The translations under genes and the position numbers were made by a program. The notes beneath the pieces are model-generated. The model made no database searches. It was not told the DNA's origin and was given only the letters and a program-made list of their open reading frames with translations. A stretch of DNA of 64,000 nucleotides from Roseiarcus sp036489975. GTDB lineage: Bacteria > Pseudomonadota > Alphaproteobacteria > Rhizobiales > Beijerinckiaceae. The stretch covers positions 1 to 64,000 of the forward strand of contig DASXES010000033.1 of assembly GCA_036489975.1 (NCBI GenBank), given 5' to 3'. Shown here piece after piece: positions 15,685 through 23,538 of the stretch. Numbering within the stretch: position 1 is the stretch's first letter; each line of letters starts with the position of its first letter.

Positions 15685-17073
15685 TCACTCGGCCGCCCGG
15701 ACCGGCCGTTCGGGCTGGGCCAGCCGCTGCACTTTAAGAAGATCGGCCACCAGGAAAGCCATCTCGATCGCCTGCTCCGCATTGAGGCGCGGATCGCAAT
15801 AGGTGTGATAGCGGTCGTGCAGATCGGCTTCCGAGATCGCGCGCGCTCCCCCGGTGCATTCGGTGACGTTCTTGCCGGTCATCTCGAGGTGGACGCCGCC
15901 GGCGTGGATTCCCTCGGCGCGCGTGATGGCGAAAAAATTGCGGACTTCCTGGGCGATGCGTTCGGTCGGCCTCGTCTTGTAGCCGTTCGAAGTCTTGATC
16001 GTATTGCCGTGCATCGGGTCTGACACCCACAGGAGCTTGCGGCCCTCGCGTTTCACCGCGCGCAGGAGCGGCGGCAGCGCGGCCTCGACCTTGTCCGCGC
16101 CGAAGCGGCAGATGAGGGTGAGACGGCCGGGCTCCTCGTCGGGATCGAGGATTTCGATGAGGCGCAGAAGCTCGTCGGGCGTGAGCAAGGGGCCGCATTT
16201 GAGACCGATCGGATTCTTCAGGCCGCGGCAGAATTCGACATGCGCGCCGCCGAGTTGGCGGGTCCGGTCGCCGACCCAGATCATGTGGCCCGAGGTCGCG
16301 TAATAATCGCCGGAGGTCGAATCGAGCCGGGTCATCGCCTGCTCGTAGCCGAGCAGCAGAGCCTCGTGCGAGGTGTAGAAGTCGGTTGAACGCAATTCCG
16401 GATGCGCCTCCGGATCGAGGCCCACGGCGCGCATGAATCCGAGCGTCTCGGTGATCCGGTCGGCGAGCTCCTCGTAGCGCCCGGACTGGGGGCTGTCCTT
16501 GACGAAGCCCAACATCCAGCGATGGACGTTCTCGAGATTGGCGTAGCCGCCAGTGGCGAAGGCGCGCAACAGGTTGAGCGTCGCCGCGGACTGGCGGTAG
16601 GCCTCGATCTGCCGGCGCGGATCGGGCTCGCGCGCGGCGGCGGTGAACTCGATGTCGTTAACGATGTCGCCGCGATAGGCAGGCAAAGTGACGCCGTCGA
16701 TCGTCTCCAAGTCGGAGGAGCGGGGCTTGGCGAACTGGCCGGCGACCCGCCCGACCTTCACAATTGGAGATGCGGCGGCGAAGGTCATGACCACCGCCAT
16801 CTGAAGGAAGACCCGGAAGAAATCACGGATGTTGTCGGCCGAATGTTCGCCAAAACTCTCGGCGCAATCGCCGCCCTGGAGAAGGAACGAGTCGCCAGCC
16901 GCCGCCTTGCCCAAAGCCTGCTTGAGCTTGCGCGCTTCGCCGGCAAAAACCAGCGGCGGATAGCCGGCAAGCTGGCGCTCGGCCTCGGCGAGCGCGGCGC
17001 GGTCCGCATAGACCGGCGATTGCGCAATCGGCTTCGACCGCCAGCTATCCGGTGTCCATCGTTGGTTCAACAT
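15685..17073 (-). CDS. 3-deoxy-7-phosphoheptulonate synthase, class II
   Basis: A 462-aa class II (plant-type) DAHP synthase, which condenses phosphoenolpyruvate and erythrose 4-phosphate at the entry to the shikimate pathway. Typical motifs are FLLQGGDCAESF with metal-binding Cys70, VGRVAGQFAKPRS, GHMIWVGDRTRQL, PIGLKCGP, WVSDPMHGNT and GGVHLEMTGKNVTEC. The ATG at 17073 (MLNQRWTPDSWRSKPIAQ) matches the family start; 25 further in-frame residues upstream are unlikely to be coding. It is divergent from the MFS gene, separated by 191 bp. Confidence 0.95.
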   Translation of the reverse strand: MLNQRWTPDSWRSKPIAQSPVYADRAALAEAERQLAGYPPLVFAGEARKLKQALGKAAAGDSFLLQGGDCAESFGEHSADNIRDFFRVFLQMAVVMTFAAASPIVKVGRVAGQFAKPRSSDLETIDGVTLPAYRGDIVNDIEFTAAAREPDPRRQIEAYRQSAATLNLLRAFATGGYANLENVHRWMLGFVKDSPQSGRYEELADRITETLGFMRAVGLDPEAHPELRSTDFYTSHEALLLGYEQAMTRLDSTSGDYYATSGHMIWVGDRTRQLGGAHVEFCRGLKNPIGLKCGPLLTPDELLRLIEILDPDEEPGRLTLICRFGADKVEAALPPLLRAVKREGRKLLWVSDPMHGNTIKTSNGYKTRPTERIAQEVRNFFAITRAEGIHAGGVHLEMTGKNVTECTGGARAISEADLHDRYHTYCDPRLNAEQAIEMAFLVADLLKVQRLAQPERPVRAAE

Positions 17074-17264
17074 GATCGAGCCTTGGCCGAGCGGCGGGAG
17101 CCGCTTCTTGAACGCCACGCTCTTATACGGTGCGCGGCTCAAGGCCAATATGCCGTTTTTCGACGCGGCCGCGCATTTTATCGAGAGGGCAGGGGCTTTT
17201 TCGCGTCGCCCATCGGCCCATAGTGTAAGACGGTGGCCGAATCACAGGCCAACGCCGATTTCCC

Positions 17265-18422
17265 GTGACCGCCGCCTTTTCCTCCATCGCCGCGCTGCTG
17301 TTGTCCGTGCTGATGCTTATCGGCGGCAACAGCCTCGTGGGCGTCATAACGCCGCTAAGAGCCCGCATCGAAGGGTTCCCGGACCTTACTGTCGGCCTGC
17401 TCGGCTCCGTCTATTTCGCCGGGATGCTGGCGGGAACGCTCGCTGCGCCCGCGATCATTCGGCGCGGCGGCCACATCAGGGCCTATACGGCTTTCGTGTC
17501 GCTGGCGGTCGTTTCGGTGATCCTGATGCCGGTCATGGCGTCCCAATGGGCGTGGCTTGGCTGTCGCGCGGTCATCGGCTTCGTGTTCGCGGGCCTCTAC
17601 GCGGTGATCGAGGCCTGGATCAACGCGAAAGCGACCAACTCGAATCGTGGCTCGCTCTACGCGCTGTACCAGATCGCGAACTTCGCGGCCTCGGCGGGCG
17701 GACAATTGGCGCTGAAGCCGCTCGGAGTGGGCGGTTTTTCCCCCTTCGCCGTCGCCGGCGCGCTGCTCGCGCTTGCGATCGTTCCGATGGCGATGACCAG
17801 CGTCGATCCTCCCGCTCAGCCGCGCAGCGTGCGTCCCCGCCTCATCTGGCTTATGCGCATGGCGCCGATTCCGTGTTTCGCAGCGCTCGCCGCGGGCGCC
17901 GCGAACGGCGCCCTGTTCGCGCTCGGACCGGTTTTCGCCGTCGGGATCGGCATGGCGCCGCGAAGCGCGCCGCTATTCACCTCGTCCGTCGTGTTGGGCT
18001 CGGCGCTGGGCGTTCTGCCGATCGCCGCGATCTCCGACCGCGTCGACCGCCGGCTGGTCATCGCCGCGGTCATGATCGCAGGCGCGCTTGCCGAAACGGC
18101 CTTGAGCCGCATAGCGGCGCCCGGAGCGTGGCTGCTCACGCTTGGATTTCTGGTCGGGCTGACGACCTATTCGCTCTACACGCTCGCAGTCTCGCTCGCC
18201 AATGATCATGGCGACCCGCATGACCTCATCTTCATCTCGGTCGGGCTTTTGTTCATCTACTGTGTCGCCGCGATCGCCGCCCCGGCGGTCGCCTCGGTGC
18301 TGATGAAGGACTTTGGCCCGCGGATGCTTTTCATCCAGAACGCCTATGTCCACTTAGCCATCGCGGCCGTTGCGCTCCAGGCGCGTCTGGCCAGGCCGCG
18401 AACCCGAACGCGGCGGGCCTAG
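17265..18422 (+). CDS. MFS transporter, YcaD-like
   Basis: A 385-aa major facilitator with about twelve hydrophobic segments. The pattern resembles the YcaD group: GSVYFAGMLAGTLAAPAIIRRGGHIRAY after the second helix, GFVFAGLYAVIEAWINAKATNSNRG, and YALYQIANFAASAGGQL in the fifth and sixth. The substrate is unknown. Start is the GTG at 17265; no ATG in frame gives a complete first helix. It lies head to head with the DAHP synthase gene and may share its promoter region, but no functional link is evident. Confidence 0.83.
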   Translation: MTAAFSSIAALLLSVLMLIGGNSLVGVITPLRARIEGFPDLTVGLLGSVYFAGMLAGTLAAPAIIRRGGHIRAYTAFVSLAVVSVILMPVMASQWAWLGCRAVIGFVFAGLYAVIEAWINAKATNSNRGSLYALYQIANFAASAGGQLALKPLGVGGFSPFAVAGALLALAIVPMAMTSVDPPAQPRSVRPRLIWLMRMAPIPCFAALAAGAANGALFALGPVFAVGIGMAPRSAPLFTSSVVLGSALGVLPIAAISDRVDRRLVIAAVMIAGALAETALSRIAAPGAWLLTLGFLVGLTTYSLYTLAVSLANDHGDPHDLIFISVGLLFIYCVAAIAAPAVASVLMKDFGPRMLFIQNAYVHLAIAAVALQARLARPRTRTRRA

Positions 18423-18907
18423 CGAAAGCGCCCGACGAGGGACGGGCCGCCGGCAAGACAATCGACATCTGCTTGACGAAGCGGCGGGCGTTTGTTACTG
18501 TTTTTCAGAATTAAACCGCGGCGCCAGTTCGCGCGTCTCATGGGCGCCCACCGACGGTCGCGATTCGCGCGAAGCGAAAAGGGGGGTCAAGCGATTGAAA
18601 ACAAACATCGGCGAAATGCCCCATTGCGCGCCACCCATGATCTCAGGAACTTACGACCGGATCGCGAAACCGTTGGTTTCGCTTGCACGAAATGAATCTT
18701 TTCGCTGGTTTTTCCGCCTCGTTGAGAGGCCTAAGACGAAATGGCGCGAAATCGATGGCGGCTTCGAGGCTCGCGGCGGACGGCGTGCGACTCTGCCGAT
18801 CGCAAATGGCGCCGCAAGCCATTGGAATCGCTCAAAACCGACGCGCAAATGGCGCCTTACGGTTCGTGGTCGCGGGGCAACGAAAAACCAATCAGGCGAA
18901 TCTCGTC
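18423..18907. other. Intergenic region with no supported gene
   Basis: Between the MFS gene and the 3' end of fabI lie 485 bp without a convincing coding frame. It holds a sigma70-like promoter at 18473-18501 and a perfect hairpin at 18664-18682 (GCGAAACC-GTT-GGTTTCGC). The octamer AAATGGCG recurs several times between about 18739 and 18855. A small RNA reading toward fabI antisense is possible but unproven. Confidence 0.5.
18473..18501 (+). promoter_or_regulatory. Promoter-like sequence without a gene
   Basis: TTGACG at 18473-18478 and TACTGT at 18496-18501 are separated by 17 bp. This gives 5 of 6 and 4 of 6 matches to the sigma70 consensus. No protein-coding gene follows on this strand before fabI, which runs in the opposite direction. 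Confidence 0.35.
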
Positions 18908-19744
18908 TCAGTCTTTGGCCACCGTTAGGTCTGGGGCGGTCGGGTTTTTCATCCCCACGACGTGGTAACCGGCGTCCACGTGCAGGATTTCGCCGGTGAC
19001 GCCGCGCGACATGGGCGACAGGAGGTAAACCGCGCTCTCGCCGACCTCGTCGATCGTAACAGTGCGACGCAGGGGCGAATTGTATTCATTCCACCGCAAA
19101 ATGTAGCGGAAGTCGCCGATGCCGGAGGCGGCGAGCGTCTTGATTGGGCCAGCCGAGATCGCGTTGACGCGAATGGCCTTTTCGCCCAGGTCGGCCGCAA
19201 GGTAGCGAACGCTCGCCTCCAGCGCCGCCTTGGCGACGCCCATCACGTTATAGTGCGGCATCCATTTCTCTGCGCCATAGTAGGTGAGCGTCAGCATGGA
19301 GCCGCCGCTGGTCATCAGCTTCTCGGCTCGCTGGGCGACGGCGGTGAATGAATAGCAGGAGATCGCGAGCGATTTGGTGAAGTTGTCCTCAGTGGTATCG
19401 ATATATCGGCCCGTGAGCTGGTCCTTGTCCGAGAATGCGATGCAATGGACGACGAAGTCGATGGAGCCCCACACCTTTTCGGCTTCGGCGAACACCGAAT
19501 CGATCGATCCGCATTCCATGACGTCGCAGTGGCCCAGCACGTGGGCGCCCAATTCCTGCGCCAGCGGACGGACGCGCTTTTCGAGCGATTCGCCCTGAAA
19601 CGTGAACGCCAGTTCCGCCCCCGCTGCATGTGCGGCTTTGGCGATGCCCCATGCAATCGAACGATTATTCGCGACGCCGAGGATGAGCCCGCGCATCCCG
19701 CGCATGACGCCGGCGGTCGCGCCGACTGAAAGGGTTTGCTCCAT
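18908..19744 (-). CDS. fabI: Enoyl-[acyl-carrier-protein] reductase (NADH) FabI
   Basis: A 278-aa FabI, which reduces the trans-2-enoyl-ACP double bond in the last step of each fatty acid elongation cycle. The N-terminal nucleotide-binding region is LILGVANNRSIAWGIAKA, and the catalytic Y-x6-K pair is Tyr165/Lys172 in MPHYNVMGVAKAALE. GPIKTLAASGIGDF and the GEILHVDAGYHVVGM C-terminus are typical. Starts at Met14 or Met17 (MRGLILGVANN) are also possible. It is divergent from the sigma-factor-like gene; 182 bp between them contain an imperfect palindrome at 19853-19872. Confidence 0.95.
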   Translation of the reverse strand: MEQTLSVGATAGVMRGMRGLILGVANNRSIAWGIAKAAHAAGAELAFTFQGESLEKRVRPLAQELGAHVLGHCDVMECGSIDSVFAEAEKVWGSIDFVVHCIAFSDKDQLTGRYIDTTEDNFTKSLAISCYSFTAVAQRAEKLMTSGGSMLTLTYYGAEKWMPHYNVMGVAKAALEASVRYLAADLGEKAIRVNAISAGPIKTLAASGIGDFRYILRWNEYNSPLRRTVTIDEVGESAVYLLSPMSRGVTGEILHVDAGYHVVGMKNPTAPDLTVAKD

Positions 19745-19852
19745 CCAGGCCCCACTCGTCTTGGACGGCGAGTGTTACGCCATCCCGACCGCGGGTTTAA
19801 CCTCGCTCGACACGCATGGGAAGGACGCGGCTTTCCTCAACCGTCACAAATT

Positions 19853-19872
19853 GTGTGAGTTTGCTCATACAC
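19853..19872. promoter_or_regulatory. Imperfect palindrome between divergent genes
   Basis: GTGTGAG (19853-19859) faces CTCATACAC (19864-19872) across a 4-nt centre, an inverted repeat with a one-base insertion. It lies in the shared control region of fabI and the sigma-like gene and would suit a dimeric repressor. No regulator is identified. Confidence 0.3.
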
Positions 19873-19876
19873 GCGC

Positions 19877-19905
19877 TTGGAACCTGGGCGTCTTCACGCT
19901 AGATT
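19877..19905 (+). promoter_or_regulatory. Candidate promoter of the sigma/anti-sigma pair
   Basis: TTGGAA at 19877-19882 and TAGATT at 19900-19905 are spaced by 17 bp and end 21 bp before the proposed TTG start codon. Both hexamers match the sigma70 consensus in 4 of 6 places. Confidence 0.3.
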
Positions 19906-19926
19906 ATTAAACAGCGTTAACGCTTC

Positions 19927-20517
19927 TTGACGCTCAACAAAGCCTCGGTGTCCGCCGTGCCGCCGCTAAGCGAGTGTTTGGCCGACCTCTCCGACCTGCG
20001 CCGATTCGGCGTGGCGCTGGCGCGAGACGACAGGTTTGTGGTCGACCATGCGTCTGCGACGACGCTCGTCGATCGCCTGTTCAGGCAAGCTTCTTTGGAA
20101 GCGGTGGGTGAAGGCGTTCGAGGCGACGCGGCCCGGGCGGCTCACGGCGACGCGCGCGTGCGCGCCTTTGCTCAGTTTGTTCGACTTCACCGCCGCCACG
20201 TTCGTCGCCTGGCCTACGACGATGGGGAGCCGGGCTGGGACGAGAATGCGCAGAGCGCGGACGGCAAGGCGTCCGCGGGAGGGATTGGCGTGGCGGCGGC
20301 CGTCCGCATGCTCCCTTTGGAGTTCAGAGAAGCTCTTCTGATCGTCGTTCTCGCCAGATTCGCCCACCAGGAGGCGGCTTCCGCTCTTGATATCCCGTTG
20401 GCGACGCTGATTGCCCGGTTGACAAAGGCCCGCGAGCGCGTCGAGGCGCTGACCCACCCGCCCCTGGCGGCGGCGGCCGGCCAGAGAGGGGTCCCGCATC
20501 TGCGGGTCGTCAAGTGA
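19927..20517 (+). CDS. Sigma-70-like (ECF-type) factor, divergent
   Basis: A 196-aa protein whose C-terminal third reads like sigma region 4: AAVRMLPLEFREALLIVVL, then HQEAASALDIPLATLIARLTKARERV, a helix-turn-helix in the place used for -35 recognition. The first half has only faint similarity to region 2, with no clear core-binding DAEDL-type motif. The next gene overlaps by 4 bp and encodes a membrane anti-sigma-like protein, which supports the role. Start is uncertain: TTG 19927 or GTG 19948; there is no ATG in a suitable place. Function as an active sigma factor is inferred. Confidence 0.6.
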   Translation: MTLNKASVSAVPPLSECLADLSDLRRFGVALARDDRFVVDHASATTLVDRLFRQASLEAVGEGVRGDAARAAHGDARVRAFAQFVRLHRRHVRRLAYDDGEPGWDENAQSADGKASAGGIGVAAAVRMLPLEFREALLIVVLARFAHQEAASALDIPLATLIARLTKARERVEALTHPPLAAAAGQRGVPHLRVVK

Positions 20518-21398
20518 TGGAGACTTGGCGGCTCGCGGATCTGCACGCCTACGTTGACGACTGCCTCGAGCCCGATGAGCGCCTGGCGTTCGAGAACCGG
20601 GTGACGCAGGATCCTGCGCTGGCGCGCCGCGCCGCAGCTTGGCGCGCGCAAAACAGCGCCATTCGCGCGGCCCTCGATGGTGACGGCGCGAAAGCTTTTT
20701 CGATCAGCCTTGTGCGCCACCAGAATGAAGTCCTGAGCAGGGGGCGACGGTCGGCTACGGTCGGCGGCAGACCGGGCGAGCCGCCGGCCCGGCCGCAATT
20801 GACCGCTGTTGTGGACTCGACGCGATCTTCGGCGGAGGCCGGGAAGTCCAGCGCGCTTCGGCCGCCGCTTTTATGGCGCCTGGCCCTGGCGGCGTTGGCG
20901 ATCGGACTTGCCTGCATTTGGGTTCCTGCCGCAGTCGTCGTCCCCGCCAAAGAACTCGGAGCGGCCGATGTTGCGGCTTTTCGCGCATTCGCCCGTCCCG
21001 GCGTTGCGTCGGTCGAATTGGCGACCGGCGACAGGATCGAAGCGGAAACCTGGTTGACGACGCGGCTCATGCATCCCGTCTACCTGCCCGAGACCCCATC
21101 CGCCGTCAGACTGATCGGCGCGCGGATCGCTCCTTACCCCGGCGCGCCTGCCGCGTTTCTGCTCTACAGGTTCCAGGATAGACCTTTGGGGTTGTTGGTC
21201 CAGCCGCTCGACGCGCCTCAGCCAGAAGCGCCTCGCCTGCTCGGCGCGGACGGCGGCTACGCCGCGGTATGGACGTCGCATGACCAAGGATTCGCCCTGG
21301 TCGGCGACCTTGATACAAGGTCCTTGCTAAAGATCGCGACCGGCTTCCTTGACCTGCCGGCAGAAGCCGCTCAGGCCTCGCCGGAGCGAGGCTGGTAG
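20514..21398 (+). CDS. Anti-sigma factor-like membrane protein
   Basis: A 294-aa protein with an N-terminal cytoplasmic part starting MMETWRLADLHAYVDDCLEP. This part, with FENRVTQDPALARRAAAWRAQNSAIRAAL spread over residues 27-56, is the layout of single-span anti-sigma factors. The classical H-x3-C-x2-C zinc motif is absent; only H-x5-C is seen. One membrane helix lies at about residues 122-145 (LALAALAIGLACIWVPAAVV), followed by a roughly 150-aa outer domain of unknown fold. It overlaps the sigma-like gene by 4 bp and its 3' end overlaps the convergent dnaJ-like gene by 28 bp. Confidence 0.65.
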   Translation: MMETWRLADLHAYVDDCLEPDERLAFENRVTQDPALARRAAAWRAQNSAIRAALDGDGAKAFSISLVRHQNEVLSRGRRSATVGGRPGEPPARPQLTAVVDSTRSSAEAGKSSALRPPLLWRLALAALAIGLACIWVPAAVVVPAKELGAADVAAFRAFARPGVASVELATGDRIEAETWLTTRLMHPVYLPETPSAVRLIGARIAPYPGAPAAFLLYRFQDRPLGLLVQPLDAPQPEAPRLLGADGGYAAVWTSHDQGFALVGDLDTRSLLKIATGFLDLPAEAAQASPERGW

Positions 21399-22309
21399 GG
21401 CTTTTGATCGCGCATCTTGCGCATCAGCGCGGTCAATTCCGCATCCGGTTCATTCGGCAGAACGATCCGTAGCGTCGCCAGCAGATCACCGGCGGCTTGG
21501 TCGGCGCTGGCGGGAAGGCCTTTACCCCGCAACCGCAGCACCCGCCCGCCGTTGGCGCCCGGAGCGACCGAGACTTCGACCTCGCTGGTTAGTGTCGGCG
21601 CCCGTACGCGAGCGCCCAGGATCGCCTCGTAGAGCGTAATCGGCAGATCCAGGCGCAGATCGCGCCCGTCCACTTTGAACAGCGGATGGGAGGCGTAACG
21701 AATGGTCACAATGACGTCGCCAGGCGGCGCGCCGCGGTGGCCCCCGGGATGGCCCTGGCCGCGCAATCGGATGGACTTGCCGTCCTCGATGCCGACAGGG
21801 ACTGTGACGTCCAGCGCCCTTCCTGTCGGCAGGGCGACGCGGACCGACCCGCCTTGCGCAATCGTCGCCAGCGGAACCGCGACCGAGACGGCAATATCTT
21901 CCCCCCGGGTCGGCCGGCCGCGCGCGCGGGTGCGGCCGGCGCCGAACAGTTCCGACAGGATGTCCGGATCGATCGAACCGCTTTCGGCCGAAAATCCGCC
22001 GGCCCCGAAGTCGAAATTGCGGAAGTCGCCCCGGCCTCCTCCACCGGACCCGCGGCCGAAACCGAAACCCTCGAATTGCGGCGCGCGCGGCTTGCCTTCA
22101 GCGTCGATCTCGCCACGGTCGAAGGCTTTCCGCTTCTTGTCGTCACCCACGATTTCGTAGGCTGAGCCGACTTCGGCGAAGCGCTCCTTGGCTCTTGGCT
22201 CCTTGCTCTGGTCGGGATGGTACTTCTTGGCGAGCTTGCGAAACGCGGACTTGATTTCCGCCGCGCTCGCAGTCTTCGCAACGCCAAGAACGTCGTAAGG
22301 ATCACGCAT
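21371..22309 (-). CDS. DnaJ-like co-chaperone (CbpA type, no zinc finger)
   Basis: A 312-aa J-domain protein. Residues 1-65 are the J domain, with the HPD triad in KKYHPDQSKEP, which stimulates the ATPase of DnaK. A glycine/phenylalanine-rich linker (GFGFGRGSGGGGRGDF) follows. The two C-terminal substrate-binding beta domains carry PLATIAQGGSVRV, IRLRGQGHPG and VLRLRGKGLPAS. The CxxCxGxG zinc repeats of DnaJ itself are missing, which puts it with CbpA-like proteins. It is divergent from pdxH with 169 bp between. Gene symbol is left open because several paralogues are usual. Confidence 0.87.
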   Translation of the reverse strand: MRDPYDVLGVAKTASAAEIKSAFRKLAKKYHPDQSKEPRAKERFAEVGSAYEIVGDDKKRKAFDRGEIDAEGKPRAPQFEGFGFGRGSGGGGRGDFRNFDFGAGGFSAESGSIDPDILSELFGAGRTRARGRPTRGEDIAVSVAVPLATIAQGGSVRVALPTGRALDVTVPVGIEDGKSIRLRGQGHPGGHRGAPPGDVIVTIRYASHPLFKVDGRDLRLDLPITLYEAILGARVRAPTLTSEVEVSVAPGANGGRVLRLRGKGLPASADQAAGDLLATLRIVLPNEPDAELTALMRKMRDQKPYQPRSGEA

Positions 22310-22478
22310 TAGGGGCTCGTCTTCCGGCCCCGCCTGTTAGAAGCGCAAAGGCCTATGTCTCCGTTCTCCATTTGGCCCTTCGTCGCGCGGCGCGCAAGTC
22401 CGGACGGCGCGGCGCTGGTTGGCCAGTCGGCGCGGACCGATATAATGTCCGGCCTCCCCGTGAAGGAGCCTCCGCGCC

Positions 22479-23093
22479 TTGAACGATTTGAGCGCCGCAG
22501 ACTTTACCCAGGCTGTCGATCCGTTCGCCCTGTTCGAGCTTTGGTTCGCCGAAGCGAGGGCGGCGGAGATCAACGATCCGGAGGCGATGACGCTCGCCAC
22601 CGTCGATAAGGACGGCTTGCCCGACGCGCGCATGGTCCTGTGCAAGGCGGCCGATCCGCGAGGTCTCGTCTTCTACACCAATATCGAGAGCGCCAAGGGA
22701 CGCGAACTCGCCGGTCAGCCACGGGCGGCGGCGCTCTTCCACTGGAAATCGCTGCGCCGGCAGGCGCGGTTTCGCGGCGCCGTCGCGGAAGTGACCGCCG
22801 CCGAAAGCGACGCCTATTTCGCCTCCCGGCCGAGGGGAAGCCAGATCGGCGCCTGGGCGAGCCCCCAGTCGCGGGCGCTCAGAGCGCGCGCCGACCTCGA
22901 AGCCGCCGTTGGGGTCTACGAGCGGCGGTTCGGAACGGGCGGGGTGCCCCGGCCGGACTATTGGCGGGGCTATCGGCTCGAGCCGACCGAGGTCGAGTTC
23001 TGGCGCGACCGCCCCTCGCGATTACACGAACGGCTTCAGTTCAAACGCGCAACGCCGGAGACCGCATGGGAAAGGCGCATGCTTTATCCGTGA
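22479..23093 (+). CDS. pdxH: Pyridoxine/pyridoxamine 5'-phosphate oxidase
   Basis: A 204-aa FMN enzyme that oxidises pyridoxine or pyridoxamine 5'-phosphate to pyridoxal 5'-phosphate. Family motifs are AMTLATVDKDGLPDARMVLCK, GLVFYTNIESAKGREL, ALFHWKSLRRQARFRG, RPRGSQIGAWASPQS and the C-terminal VEFWRDRPSRLHERLQF, with the final RRMLYP. Length is normal. The start is a TTG at 22479 (MNDLSAADFTQAVDPFALF); no ATG is available upstream in frame. A set of A-rich repeats and a strong inverted repeat lie about 50-120 bp after its stop. Confidence 0.94.
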   Translation: MNDLSAADFTQAVDPFALFELWFAEARAAEINDPEAMTLATVDKDGLPDARMVLCKAADPRGLVFYTNIESAKGRELAGQPRAAALFHWKSLRRQARFRGAVAEVTAAESDAYFASRPRGSQIGAWASPQSRALRARADLEAAVGVYERRFGTGGVPRPDYWRGYRLEPTEVEFWRDRPSRLHERLQFKRATPETAWERRMLYP

Positions 23094-23409
23094 TCCCGAC
23101 CGTCACCGGCCTGGATTCAACCCATGCGCGAGTTCCGTCTAACAAAACCAAACAAAACCAAGCAAATTCCAAACAAAACCAAACAAATTTGATTGGATTT
23201 GTTTGGTGGAATCTGGACTTTTCAAAGGGTTACAGCCGAAAAAACAAAAAATAATTCCCGCCGTTGCAACTCGCCTGTCAGGTTGTGCGAATGAGACGCG
23301 CGCGCCACGCGAGGTTCGCTCTCATACTCTCGTCTCATTTCATGTTTCGTCACATTTCTCTTCCGCGTCGGCCCGCAACGCCGGGCGTCGGCGATGGATC
23401 AAAGTTAGC
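23094..23409. other. Intergenic region with A-rich repeats and inverted repeats
   Basis: This 316-bp stretch after pdxH has no convincing gene. It contains the AAACAAAACC repeats and the 11-bp hairpin described separately. A second inverted repeat, AATGAGACG (23290-23298) against CGTCTCATT (23331-23339), encloses 32 bp. Composition drops well below that of the neighbouring genes from about 23140 to 23260. Confidence 0.55.
23141..23211 (+). repeat. AAACAAAACC repeats running into an 11-bp hairpin
   Basis: AACAAAACCA is present at 23141-23150 and 23151-23160, and AAACAAAACC at 23171-23180, with a related AAACAAATTT at 23181. The last copies form the left arm of a perfect inverted repeat, ACCAAACAAAT (23178-23188) against ATTTGTTTGGT (23197-23207), with an 8-nt loop. 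TTCC (23167-23170) can also pair with GGAA (23208-23211). No T-tract follows, so it is not a standard intrinsic terminator. Confidence 0.75.
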
Positions 23410-23538
23410 ATGAGTTCTGATTTTCGCAAAGAGATTGCTTGCCCGCTTCCTTCACAGCCGTTCGACATGGACGGCCGCGACAAGGCCCGCCATGACGGCA
23501 GGCGTGCGGCCGAACTTCAGGCGCGAGAGGAAAGATGA
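23410..23538 (+). CDS. Small ORF overlapping the Nudix gene (42 aa, uncertain)
   Basis: A 42-aa frame begins at ATG 23410 (MSSDFRKEIACPLPSQPFD) and ends with a charged tail (AAELQAREER). Its stop overlaps the ATG of the Nudix gene by 4 bp (ATGA at 23535), an arrangement typical of coupled translation. I do not recognise the sequence. The GAGAGGAAAG that would serve the Nudix gene lies inside it. It may be a real leader peptide gene or an accidental frame. Confidence 0.3.
   Translation: MSSDFRKEIACPLPSQPFDMDGRDKARHDGRRAAELQAREER

Noticed and set aside
18370..18999. 209-codon frame running from the MFS gene end into fabI
   Set aside because: It overlaps two certain genes and its translation is compositionally odd with no family resemblance.
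19911..19924. TTAA-N6-TTAA before the sigma-like gene as a CtrA box
   Set aside because: The spacing is 6 bp instead of 7, so it does not meet the consensus.
23141..23190. A-rich repeats as a CRISPR array
   Set aside because: Repeat units are about 10 bp and nearly contiguous, with no spacers and no cas genes.
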